Shown here one piece after another: positions 1 to 7,794 of a stretch of 18,137 nt of DNA. The stretch is taken from the NCBI GenBank assembly GCA_003149735.1, contig QANA01000020.1, positions 1 through 18,137 of the forward strand, given 5' to 3'. The notes beneath the pieces were generated by a model, which saw only the letters and a list, made by a program, of their open reading frames with translations, had not been told where the DNA came from and did not search any database. Source of the DNA: Clostridiales bacterium (GTDB taxonomy: Bacteria > Bacillota_A > Clostridia > Christensenellales > Christensenellaceae). Each line of letters starts with the position of its first letter. The first letter of the stretch is position 1. The translations under genes and the position numbers were made by a program.

Positions 1-275
1 TGAAAAAAGGACATATCGAGCAGCGCACTGCTGCCTATTATACGATCGATGATCAGGGAATTTCAGCACATTCGCAAGCCGTTCCGGATGGAATGACTTA
101 TCGCTGGGAAGAATTAAGCAGCGTATATGAAAATGCAAGATTCTATATATTTTTTATCAATCGCGTACAGATGCTTACCATCCGCAAAACAGATCTGGAG
201 CCAAAGGCACGGCAAACGATGCTGGAGTTGATGGAAAAGAATTTGCCGGCTGAAAAACTGCATTTACGTAGCTGA
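1..275 (+). CDS. YcxB-like protein, C-terminal part (5' end outside window)
   Basis: The open frame runs into the window from the left (codons start at position 3) and ends with TGA at 273-275, giving about 90 visible residues. The pattern of an Arg-rich strand, then 'YRWEELSSVYENARFYIFFINRVQMLTIRK' spread over residues 31-60, resembles the C-terminal YcxB-like domain: a Trp followed by acidic residues, an aromatic/hydrophobic strand, and a strand ending in a basic residue. These proteins usually have two N-terminal membrane segments, which would lie outside the window; their function is poorly known. There is no clear terminator after it; a weak AT-only hairpin near 279-293 was not accepted. 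The family assignment rests on my recognition of the pattern alone. Confidence 0.6.
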   Translation, partial: KKGHIEQRTAAYYTIDDQGISAHSQAVPDGMTYRWEELSSVYENARFYIFFINRVQMLTIRKTDLEPKARQTMLELMEKNLPAEKLHLRS

Positions 276-300
276 AATTTTTGGAAAATTGCGCGTATTC

Positions 301-329
301 TTGCAACAATGGAGAAAATGCGTTATGAT
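301..329 (+). promoter_or_regulatory. Sigma-A-type promoter of zapA
   Basis: TTGCAA (301-306) and TATGAT (324-329) are separated by 17 nt. The -10 matches the vegetative consensus in five of six positions and the -35 in four. Transcription would start near 336, giving a leader of about 25 nt before the GAGGAG at 345-350 and the GTG start at 360. Confidence 0.6.
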
Positions 330-359
330 AAGAGTATAGTATGCGAGGAGTGGGCGAAC

Positions 360-746
360 GTGCAAAATAAAACGACGATTACGATTTGTGGAAGAGAATT
401 TAAAATTGTATCAGACGACAGCGGCGAATATATCCATCAGCTGGCCTATGAGCTGAATGAGCGCATCAAGGAAACTTCGGCCGCCTATATTGGTTTGCCT
501 ACGAGCCCTGCCACTGCACTCACTGCGCTGCAGATTTTGGATGAGCTGACGAAAAAAACACAATTGTTGGAACAGGTAACCGCAGAGCTGCGGGAAGTAA
601 AGGAAAAGCTCAAACAAACGGAGATCGAGCTGAGAATCCTGGAAGAAAAGGCAGAGATTGGGCAGAATGCCAAATTGAAGCGGGCCTTGGAACGGATCAA
701 GAGCATGGAAGCAGAAAAAGGCAATGGCAGGAATGAACAACTGTAA
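360..746 (+). CDS. zapA: Cell division protein ZapA
   Basis: This 128-residue protein is a small cytoplasmic partner of FtsZ that promotes bundling of FtsZ filaments and stability of the Z-ring. The N-terminal part (about 1-40) has the family pattern of a short beta strand, 'GREF', and then a helix with 'YIHQLAYELNERIKE'. A conserved Ala/Leu-rich helix follows (residues about 50-67, 'TALTALQILDEL'), then a long Glu/Lys/Leu-rich coiled coil (about 68-120). I chose GTG at 360 over an in-frame ATG at 309. GTG is preceded by GAGGAG (345-350) at a 9-nt spacing, gives the usual ZapA N-terminus, and lies downstream of the promoter, whose -10 box sits inside the longer reading frame. The order zapA / U32 / mutS2 is a recurrent arrangement in Clostridia. 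Confidence 0.9.
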   Translation: MQNKTTITICGREFKIVSDDSGEYIHQLAYELNERIKETSAAYIGLPTSPATALTALQILDELTKKTQLLEQVTAELREVKEKLKQTEIELRILEEKAEIGQNAKLKRALERIKSMEAEKGNGRNEQL

Positions 747-756
747 GCAAATATTG

Positions 757-783
757 ATGCGCCTCTTCAAGGCGCATTTTTAT
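757..783 (+). terminator. Intrinsic terminator after zapA
   Basis: ATGCGCCT (757-764) pairs with AGGCGCAT (770-777) around a 5-nt loop, followed by a run of T. It begins 10 nt after the zapA stop. The downstream U32 gene has no clear promoter of its own, so read-through may be needed to express U32 and mutS2. Confidence 0.85.
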
Positions 784-821
784 ATGTTTTTTGGATTGAA
801 AATCACCGCGGGGAATCGACT

Positions 822-3119
822 ATGCAAAAACAAAAAATCGAATTGCTGGCGCCTGCCGGAGATCTGGATATAGCCAAGGCGGCCTTGAGAGCGGGTGCAG
901 ATGCCTGTTATATCGGCGGCAAATGGAGTGCAAGAGCGTATGCCAGGAATTTTGGTGAAAGTGAAGTAAAGGAAATATTGGATTATGCCCATGAGCGTGG
1001 TAAAAAAGTTTATGTGGCGTTAAACACCATGCTTTATGAAAGGGAAATGCAGGAAGCGCTTTCCTATACCCGCTTTCTTTATGAAGCAGGTGTTGACGCT
1101 GTGATAGCAGCGGATTTAGGGTATATCCAGCAGGTGCGCCGCTGTTTTCTGGAACTGTCTGTTCACGTCAGCACACAAGCCGGCATCCAATGCGGTTTGG
1201 GAGCAAAGCTGATGCAGGAATTAGGGTGTACGCGCGTGGTGGCAGCACGGGAATGCACTTTTGCAGATCTGGCGGATATAGCGGCACAGGGTATAGAAGT
1301 TGAGGCCTTTTGCCATGGTGCCATGTGCTCTGGGATTTCAGGTGCATGCCTGATGTCGGGCATGATCGGAGGGCGTAGCGGGAATCGCGGCCGTTGTGCA
1401 CAGCCCTGCAGACAGGAATATACATTGTTCGGTAAAAATGCTTATCATCTGAGTACCAGAGATTTATGTACATTGGATTTGATCGGACAGTTTGCACAGG
1501 CCGGCGTATGTTCACTGAAAATAGAAGGCCGAATGAAAAAAAGGGAATATGTCGTCTCTGCGGTATCGGCCTATCGAAAGGCTTTGGATGCATATGACGA
1601 GGGCAGGGCGACAGACTGCAAAAAACTGCGGGAGGAACTGGCCTGCGTATTTAACCGAGGCGGATTTTCTCAGGGGTATCTCTCCGGCAGCAGGGATATT
1701 ACTTATCTGCGCAAACCCGGTCATATGGGGCTGTATTTGGGAAAAATTCAGAGCAGACAGGGCAATAAAGCGCTGTTGGCAACGGAATACCCGTTGCAGA
1801 AGGGAGACAGCATTGAAATTGGGGCCATGGGATTTGCCTTGGCTTATGCGGATAAAGCTCCGAATGGATGGTATATTCCCGTATCCGGAACGATTCAGGC
1901 GGGAGATCGGGTATATTTGAAATCTTCACCGTCGCTGCTGAAAAAAATACAGCAAATTGCGGAAACGGATGAGGCCGGCCGACAAGTGACGCTGGATTTC
2001 ACAGCAGAAGAAGGAGGCAAAGCCTGTCTGATTGCCAGAAGCGGGGAGTGGATGGCTACAGCGGAAGTACCGGTGGAGCAAAAGGCTCAAAAACCTGTTT
2101 CGCTACAGAGTATTCGCGAAAAATTATGCAAAAGCGGCGGTACGAATTTTGCTGTCGGTACCTGCCATGTACAATTGAAAGGGGAACCGTTTTTGCCGGC
2201 CGCAATGGTCAATGGGCTGCGGCGGCAGGTTTTGGAACAGTTATCGCAGAAAATGATGCCACAGGTATCCGGCCGCACAGTGCAGACGAAAACACGGTAT
2301 CAATCACCGTCGTGGCATGGAGTTATGCCGCCGCCGTATATAGCGGCACAGGTATGTACAGCAGAACAGGCGCAGGCCGCGGCTGATGCAGGGGCAACAC
2401 GCATTTATGCGGCACCGCAGGATGCCGTCCAATTGGAAAAAATCTGCCGGAGCAAACTGCCGGAAACGTGGCTGGTGCTGCCACCCTTTTTTAGTCAGGA
2501 AACGGCAGCGTGGGCAGAAAAATTTTTGCAAGCGGATGGGAAGCATTTTTATGGATTGATTGCGCCCAACCCAGGCGCGGCGCAGCTGGCGCGCAAGTTG
2601 GAAAAACCGTGGCTTGCCGACTATTGGATGAATATTGCTAATCAGGGAACTGTGGCTCTGTTGGAAAACTGGGGCGCAGCCGGATATGCGGTGAGTGCTG
2701 AAATTGAGAATACGGCTATAAAAGCATTGACCGGTGCAAAGGAATATGTCGCATATGGACAACTGCCGTTGATGAATCTGCGCCATTGCCCGGTGCGCAA
2801 ACAGGCCGGATGTACGGCTTGCGGCAGTGGTGTATTACAGGACAAAATGAAATATTGTTTTCCGATGGGAAAATTGTGGGCAGGAGATTGCCTGGCACAA
2901 GTGTATAACGCGGTACCTATTGCCTTGCAGGAAATGCAGGCGCTGCGACAGGCGGGAATTATTGGATTGCGCCTGTTGTTTACCGGAGAGCGGGCACAGC
3001 AGGTTACACAGATTACGCAGGCTTATAAAGCTGCCTGGAAGCATATCGGGAAAGTGGATCTGGAACGGCTCGGAATACAGAAATATAGCAACGGACATTT
3101 TTTTAGAGGAGTGGAATAA
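822..3119 (+). CDS. U32 family protein with DUF3656 (RlhA/TrhP-type RNA hydroxylation candidate)
   Basis: This is a 765-residue protein of the long U32 class. It opens with the family signature 'ELLAPAGD' (residues 7-14), 'AGADACYIGG' and 'VYVALNT', which are parts of the U32 TIM-like barrel. The cysteine motif lies at C164, C169, C176, C192 and C196, in 'FCHGAMCSGISGACLMSG' and 'GRCAQPC', and 'SLKIEGRMK' follows at 231-239. A DUF3656-like segment spans about 370-500. A second barrel-like half (about 510-765) carries another cluster, 'HCPVR...GCTACG'. Family knowledge: although named peptidases, studied U32 members act in RNA hydroxylation (RlhA on 23S rRNA, TrhP on tRNA) or ubiquinone hydroxylation, and some bind an Fe-S cluster through Cys. 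This length and domain order fit the RlhA side best; the exact substrate is inference. ATG 822 has a modest site, GGGGAA. The stop lies 5 nt before mutS2, so the two are cotranscribed. Confidence 0.85.
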   Translation: MQKQKIELLAPAGDLDIAKAALRAGADACYIGGKWSARAYARNFGESEVKEILDYAHERGKKVYVALNTMLYEREMQEALSYTRFLYEAGVDAVIAADLGYIQQVRRCFLELSVHVSTQAGIQCGLGAKLMQELGCTRVVAARECTFADLADIAAQGIEVEAFCHGAMCSGISGACLMSGMIGGRSGNRGRCAQPCRQEYTLFGKNAYHLSTRDLCTLDLIGQFAQAGVCSLKIEGRMKKREYVVSAVSAYRKALDAYDEGRATDCKKLREELACVFNRGGFSQGYLSGSRDITYLRKPGHMGLYLGKIQSRQGNKALLATEYPLQKGDSIEIGAMGFALAYADKAPNGWYIPVSGTIQAGDRVYLKSSPSLLKKIQQIAETDEAGRQVTLDFTAEEGGKACLIARSGEWMATAEVPVEQKAQKPVSLQSIREKLCKSGGTNFAVGTCHVQLKGEPFLPAAMVNGLRRQVLEQLSQKMMPQVSGRTVQTKTRYQSPSWHGVMPPPYIAAQVCTAEQAQAAADAGATRIYAAPQDAVQLEKICRSKLPETWLVLPPFFSQETAAWAEKFLQADGKHFYGLIAPNPGAAQLARKLEKPWLADYWMNIANQGTVALLENWGAAGYAVSAEIENTAIKALTGAKEYVAYGQLPLMNLRHCPVRKQAGCTACGSGVLQDKMKYCFPMGKLWAGDCLAQVYNAVPIALQEMQALRQAGIIGLRLLFTGERAQQVTQITQAYKAAWKHIGKVDLERLGIQKYSNGHFFRGVE

Positions 3120-3124
3120 AGCAA

Positions 3125-5488
3125 GTGGAAGAGCGAGTCTATCAAAAACTCGGTTTTGATAAAATCAGGGAGATGCTGCGTGCACGCACCCTTTCACAAC
3201 CGGGCGCACAACTGGCAATGGAGTTGGAACCCAGTGCGCAGCCTGACGTGGTGGAAAACCTGTTGCAGGAAACGGCGGAAGCAGAACATATTTCTTTGGC
3301 GGCAGTTTCCTATCCGATGAGTGGATTTGAAGATATTAAGGAAGAACTGAGCAGACTTCGGGCTGGGGCGGCGCTTTCCTGCGGAGAATTACTGCGGGTC
3401 TGCAGGCTGCATAAGGCCGCAAAACGTGCGCGTCAGGGCATTGTGCGCGATGAAGCGGCATGTGTGGAGCGGCTGGCGGAAATGGCACAGGATCTATGGT
3501 ACGACGATCTGCTGATTTCGCGCATTGAGCAGGCAATTCTGAGTGAGGAAGAAGTGGCAGATAATGCTTCTGCCGAATTGCGGGATATTCGCCGTAAAAT
3601 TAAAAGCGAAAATGCACAGATTCGGGAGAAATTGAATGGTATTCTGCGCAGCAAGGAAAAATCGGCCTATCTGCAGGAAGGCATTATTACTATGCGGGAA
3701 GGGCGGTTTGTAGTACCTGTCAAACAGGAATACCGTGCGCAGATTCCGGGGCTGATTCATGGGCAATCTTCCAGTGGAGCGACGCTGTTTATTGAGCCAA
3801 TGGGTATTGTAGAAGCCAATAACCATTTGCGCTTGTTGGAGGAAGAAGAGAAACGGGAAATTGCCCGCATTTTGCAGGAATTGAGTGATTTGGCAGGAGC
3901 GGGTGTAAGCGAAATGCGCCTGGATATCGAACGACTGGCCTATTTGGATTTGATATTTGCCAAAGCATCCCTGGCGATTCATATGAAAGCATTCCGGCCG
4001 ATTCTGAATTCAGAAGGTAAGATTTCCATTTTGGCAGGGCGGCATCCGCTGATTGACGCAGAAAAAGTGATTCCGGTGACGGTGGATGTGGAACCGCAAA
4101 TTAATACGTTGATTATAACCGGGCCAAATACCGGTGGTAAAACAGTTACCTTAAAGCTGATCGGCCTGTTTGCCTTGATGGCACAGAGCGGATTATTTCT
4201 GCCGGCAAGAGAAGGAAGCTCTTTGCCTGTTTTTACCGCAGTATTTGCGGATATTGGCGATGAGCAGAGTATAGAGCAGTCTCTATCCACGTTCAGCTCA
4301 CATATGAAGAATACTATCTATATTCTGCGCAAGGCAGATAGTGGCTCTCTGGTGCTGTTGGATGAAATGGGAGCCGGTACCGATCCGGAAGAAGGGACAG
4401 CTTTAGCGTTAGCTGTTTTGAGTGAACTGACAGAGCGGGGAGCTCACATTTTTGCTACAACACATTATAGTGAAATTAAAGCCTATGCAATGACGGCGCA
4501 GCATTTTGAAAACGCCAGCATGGAGTTTGACCCCAATTCTCTGCAGCCGACTTTCCGGCTGATCATGGGAGTGGCGGGGGCGAGCAATGCGTTTCTCATT
4601 TCCAAGCGTCTGGGATTGAAAAAGGAGACTATTGAACGAGCGCGGGCATTTATGCGCGAAGAGCGGCTGGAATTTGATAATTTAATGCTGCATGCAGAGC
4701 GTACGCGCAAGAATGCCGATCAGAAAATGCAGCGGGCTCTGGAATTGGAAAAACAGGCGAAAGAGTCGGAAAAGAAAATCAGGGCGGTGGAACAGGATAT
4801 TGCTGAACGGCGGGAAAAAGCATTGCTGAAGGCACGGCAGGAGGCTTATGAGATCGTCCGGGCGGCAAAGGAAGAGACAGAGCAGATTTTAAAAGAAGCT
4901 CGCAAAACGCGCAGGCAGAATGAAAGCGAGGCTACCCGCACAACAGAAAAAGTGCGCTTAGAACTGAACCAGAAACAGGAACGGCTCAAGCGGCAGATTG
5001 AGCCGCCTAAACGCGCCGAAGCGGGGCAAAAAATAGATCCCAAACAGCTGAATATCGGGGAAGAAGTGCGGATTATCAGCCTGGGAGCAGATGCCGTTGT
5101 GCAGTCACTGCCTGATGCAAAAGGAATGGTCAGTGTGCAGGCGGGAATTATGACACTGAATATCCACTATAGCGATTTGATGCAGAAGCAGAAGGGAAAA
5201 CGAAAAGCAGTGCGCACTTCCAGCGTGCAGCTGGCTCAAAAAATGGTGCCGCTTTCCATTAACTTGCATGGTTATAATGTGGAAGAAGCGCTGATTGAAG
5301 TGGATAAATATCTGGATGATGCTTTTTTGGCAGGAATCAAAGAAGTTTCTATTATTCATGGTAAGGGCACAGGGACACTGCGCAGCGGAATTCAGCAATA
5401 CCTGCGGCGTCATCCCCATGTGCAATCCTTCCGTTTGGGTAAGTATGGCGAAGGAGAGGCGGGTGTCACCGTAGTGACATTAAAATAG
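3125..5488 (+). CDS. mutS2: MutS2 ATPase with C-terminal Smr domain
   Basis: This 787-residue protein has the full MutS2 layout. Residues 1-300 form the core and lever region. The ABC-type ATPase has Walker A 'GPNTGGKT' (333-340), a Walker B region with 'LLDEMGAGTDPEEG' (D413, E414) and 'ATTHYSEIK'. A Glu/Lys/Arg-rich coiled coil spans about 515-625, followed by a small beta-rich domain (640-690) and a C-terminal Smr domain (710-787) with 'HGKGTG' at 745-750. Known roles in the family are suppression of homologous recombination and, in Bacillus, splitting of collided ribosomes; it is not a mismatch-repair MutS. The start is GTG 3125, with GAGGAG at 3106-3111 (13-nt spacing, longish) overlapping the end of the U32 gene. 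In the Smr motif, 'INLHGY' replaces the usual 'LDLRG/LDLHG', with Asn (713) where Asp is expected. Confidence 0.95.
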   Translation: MEERVYQKLGFDKIREMLRARTLSQPGAQLAMELEPSAQPDVVENLLQETAEAEHISLAAVSYPMSGFEDIKEELSRLRAGAALSCGELLRVCRLHKAAKRARQGIVRDEAACVERLAEMAQDLWYDDLLISRIEQAILSEEEVADNASAELRDIRRKIKSENAQIREKLNGILRSKEKSAYLQEGIITMREGRFVVPVKQEYRAQIPGLIHGQSSSGATLFIEPMGIVEANNHLRLLEEEEKREIARILQELSDLAGAGVSEMRLDIERLAYLDLIFAKASLAIHMKAFRPILNSEGKISILAGRHPLIDAEKVIPVTVDVEPQINTLIITGPNTGGKTVTLKLIGLFALMAQSGLFLPAREGSSLPVFTAVFADIGDEQSIEQSLSTFSSHMKNTIYILRKADSGSLVLLDEMGAGTDPEEGTALALAVLSELTERGAHIFATTHYSEIKAYAMTAQHFENASMEFDPNSLQPTFRLIMGVAGASNAFLISKRLGLKKETIERARAFMREERLEFDNLMLHAERTRKNADQKMQRALELEKQAKESEKKIRAVEQDIAERREKALLKARQEAYEIVRAAKEETEQILKEARKTRRQNESEATRTTEKVRLELNQKQERLKRQIEPPKRAEAGQKIDPKQLNIGEEVRIISLGADAVVQSLPDAKGMVSVQAGIMTLNIHYSDLMQKQKGKRKAVRTSSVQLAQKMVPLSINLHGYNVEEALIEVDKYLDDAFLAGIKEVSIIHGKGTGTLRSGIQQYLRRHPHVQSFRLGKYGEGEAGVTVVTLK

Positions 5489-5493
5489 CAATT

Positions 5494-5545
5494 TTTATTA
5501 AAGTTTCCGCAAAGTTACAAATTGTTCATAAAGTGTATATATAAT
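5494..5545 (+). promoter_or_regulatory. Promoter region of the regulator-kinase-HtrA operon with phased direct repeats
   Basis: The 127-nt gap after mutS2 holds a perfect TATAAT (5540-5545) but no good -35 at normal spacing. Upstream are imperfect repeats of the form AAAG followed by TT: AAAGTTTCC, AAAGTTACA, ATTGTTCAT and AAAGTGTAT, whose G residues sit at 5503, 5514, 5524 and 5533 (spacing 11, 10, 9). Direct repeats of about one helical turn placed over the -35 region are typical of OmpR/PhoB-type binding sites, so the downstream regulator may control its own operon. The repeats are seen in the sequence; the binding is inference. A strong GGGAGGA (5599-5605 region) precedes the ATG at 5616. 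Confidence 0.45.
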
Positions 5546-5615
5546 GGATAAGAAGAACCTTGTGGGAAACAATCCTGCAGTTGAATGATAAAATAATCCG
5601 GGAGGAAAGACAGCA

Positions 5616-6311
5616 ATGGCCAATAACACAATACTTTTGATGGATGATGATGAAAATATCTGCAAAGTGATCCGTCTTTATCTGGAAAAAGAAGGAATGA
5701 ATGTGCAGGTTGCGCATGATGGCGCAGCCGGGTTGGAACTATTCCATAAGGAAACGCCAAATCTGGTTCTGCTGGATATCATGATGCCCGGCATGGATGG
5801 GATTGAAGTAATCAAACAGATCCGCAAGGAGAGTTCTACTCCTGTCATCATGCTGACAGCAAAGGGAGATACGATTGATAAAGTGCTGGCGCTGGAATTG
5901 GGTGCAGACGACTATATTGTGAAACCGTTTGAGCCGAAGGAATTGACTGCGCGTATTAAAGCGGTGATCCGGCGCACGGAGACGGCCGTGGAAGAGCCGA
6001 CTACTATAAAATATGAAAATCTGGAAATTTCCATTGCGGAATATACGGTGGAATACTGCGGAAAAAAGCTGGAACTTCCGCCCAAGGAATTGGAATTGCT
6101 ATATTTCCTGGCATCGCATCCCAATAAGGTGTTTACGCGTGAACAGCTGCTGCAGAAAGTATGGGAGTTTGATTTTTACGGAGATTCCCGAACGATTGAC
6201 GTTCATATCAAGCGGTTGCGCGAAAAACTGGGAGATGAGCAGCCCTGGCATATTAAAACGGTTTGGGGTGTAGGCTATAAATTTGAGGTGGATGAAGCAG
6301 AGGTGAAGTGA
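5616..6311 (+). CDS. OmpR/PhoB-family response regulator (paired with the HAMP kinase and HtrA)
   Basis: This is a 231-residue DNA-binding regulator. The receiver domain (about 4-120) has the acidic pair D10/D11, the phosphoacceptor D54 in 'VLLDIMMPG', T81 in 'IMLTAKG' and K103 in 'IVKPFEP'. The C-terminal winged helix (about 130-225) includes 'LELPPKELELLYFLASHP', 'FTREQLLQKVW' and 'TIDVHIKRLREKLG', followed by 'KTVWGVGYKF'. It resembles the PhoP/WalR/ResD group, but the sequence alone does not decide between them. The ATG at 5616 follows GGGAGG at a good distance. Its stop overlaps the kinase start by one base (TGATG), so the two are translationally coupled. The htrA-like protease in the same operon suggests an envelope or secretion-stress role; that is inference from context. 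Confidence 0.93.
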   Translation: MANNTILLMDDDENICKVIRLYLEKEGMNVQVAHDGAAGLELFHKETPNLVLLDIMMPGMDGIEVIKQIRKESSTPVIMLTAKGDTIDKVLALELGADDYIVKPFEPKELTARIKAVIRRTETAVEEPTTIKYENLEISIAEYTVEYCGKKLELPPKELELLYFLASHPNKVFTREQLLQKVWEFDFYGDSRTIDVHIKRLREKLGDEQPWHIKTVWGVGYKFEVDEAEVK

Positions 6312-7768
6312 TGTTTCGCTATAAAACCTTATTTTCCCGTATTTTGGCAGTATGTACGGGAATACTTTTGATAGCGATTCTTCTGCTCAATGTGATCTGT
6401 GCAACACGTCTGCGTAAAAATGCGGTGGAGGAAGTGGTTTCGCGCCTTTCAGAAGGATGCAGCCTGATTCACCGGACGTTTCAGGAGTATTATGAGACAG
6501 GCAATACGGATGAACAATTATTTGCCTATGTCAAGGAAATGGCAGAAAAGCGCAGCGGTTCCATCTGGATTGCAGATGCATATGATAAAATTGTTATCGA
6601 ATTGAATTACGATGAGGATTACGGGCAGTACGAGAACTATGCGCGGCAGAATCAGGAGCGGATGGCAGAAAAAGTCGATTCCGGCAATATGGTCTATATG
6701 CTTTATGAAGGAGACGGACTATATTACGCTCCGGTAGTGACGGTAGGTTGTGCGATTCAGAAAGATGGTGCGAATATTGGTTCTGTCTATATGAATGGGC
6801 AGGTTACGGGAGTAGATGCAGTTATTTCTCAGATTCAGCAGGCGTCCATGGCTGTGATTGGGATTACGCTGATTTTGGCAGTATTTTTTTCTTTTGAAGT
6901 GTCCCGTAAAATTTCCAAGCCATTGTATGATATGAATCAGGCAGCAAATGAGCTGGCAAAAGGCAATTTTGATCAGCGGATTGAAGTGACGGATCGCGGG
7001 GAGATTGGCCAGTTGACGGAAACGTTCAACATGATGGCAGAAGCATTGAAAAAATATGAAGATACGCGTTCCAGCTTTGTAGGCAATGTTTCTCATGAAT
7101 TGAAGAGCCCGCTTACAGCGATTCAGGGATTTATCCAGGGTATGCTGGATGGGACAATCAGCCAGGAGGAGCAAAAAGGGTATTTGGAAATTGTGCTTTC
7201 CGAAGCGCGCAGGATGAATGCGCTGATTGTGGATTTGCTGGATCTGGTGCGTATTGAATCAGATCAATTCCCTATGGATATGACCGTATGGGATATCAAC
7301 GAATTGATCCGTCGCTGTATTATCAATTTCATTGGTAAAGTTGAAGATAAGCGCATTGATCTTTCTGTAAATATTCCCGAAGAAAAGACGGAAGTACGGG
7401 CAGATATGGATCGTATTACCCAGGTGATTACCAACTTGCTGGATAATGCGGTAAAATTCTGTGAAGAGGGTGGAACCATAAAAATCTGGACTTATCTGTC
7501 TGACGGGAAAGTTAATATCAATATTTCCAATACAGGGCAGATTATACCGCCGGAAGATTTGAAATACATTTTTGATCGCTTTTTTAAAGTGGATAAATCA
7601 CATAACCGCAAAATTCCGGGAACAGGAATCGGGCTTTCTATTGTGAAAGAGATTATCAACCGACATGATGAAAAAATATGGGTGAATTCCCAGGCCGGAA
7701 TGGGGACGGTTTTCACGTTTACACTGTCACTGGCAGATGAAAAAGATGGGAAGAAGTCGGAAAAATAA
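6311..7768 (+). CDS. Sensor histidine kinase with HAMP domain
   Basis: This 485-residue membrane kinase presumably phosphorylates the preceding regulator. Order: TM1 (about 9-31), an extracytoplasmic region of about 145 residues, TM2 (about 179-196), HAMP (197-249), then HisKA with the phosphoacceptor H262 in 'NVSHELKSPLTAI'. The ATPase domain has an N box 'NLLDNAVKF', a G1 region 'NISNTGQ' and a G2 box 'GTGIGLSIVKEI'. The sensor region is of moderate size and Tyr/Glu-rich ('NYDEDYGQYENY'); I cannot name its ligand. I chose ATG 6311 over the in-frame GTG at 6308. GAGGTGA (6300-6306) sits 4 nt before the ATG but only 1 nt before the GTG, and the ATG gives a TGATG overlap with the regulator stop. 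The htrA gene begins 26 nt downstream, in the same operon. Confidence 0.93.
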   Translation: MFRYKTLFSRILAVCTGILLIAILLLNVICATRLRKNAVEEVVSRLSEGCSLIHRTFQEYYETGNTDEQLFAYVKEMAEKRSGSIWIADAYDKIVIELNYDEDYGQYENYARQNQERMAEKVDSGNMVYMLYEGDGLYYAPVVTVGCAIQKDGANIGSVYMNGQVTGVDAVISQIQQASMAVIGITLILAVFFSFEVSRKISKPLYDMNQAANELAKGNFDQRIEVTDRGEIGQLTETFNMMAEALKKYEDTRSSFVGNVSHELKSPLTAIQGFIQGMLDGTISQEEQKGYLEIVLSEARRMNALIVDLLDLVRIESDQFPMDMTVWDINELIRRCIINFIGKVEDKRIDLSVNIPEEKTEVRADMDRITQVITNLLDNAVKFCEEGGTIKIWTYLSDGKVNINISNTGQIIPPEDLKYIFDRFFKVDKSHNRKIPGTGIGLSIVKEIINRHDEKIWVNSQAGMGTVFTFTLSLADEKDGKKSEK

Positions 7769-7794
7769 GTTCCGGGCGGAAGAAAGGAATCCGA

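Noticed and set aside
279..293. Terminator after the YcxB-like gene
   Set aside because: Only an AT hairpin (AATTTT/AAAATT) with a 3-nt loop and no following T-run.
309..359. Longer ZapA starting at ATG 309
   Set aside because: The added 17 codons overlap the -10 box of the promoter, lack a ribosome site and do not resemble the ZapA N-terminus.
5464..5496. Terminator at the end of mutS2
   Set aside because: TGTCAC/GTGACA forms a small hairpin inside the last codons, but the T-run starts 12 nt later, so it is not a canonical terminator.
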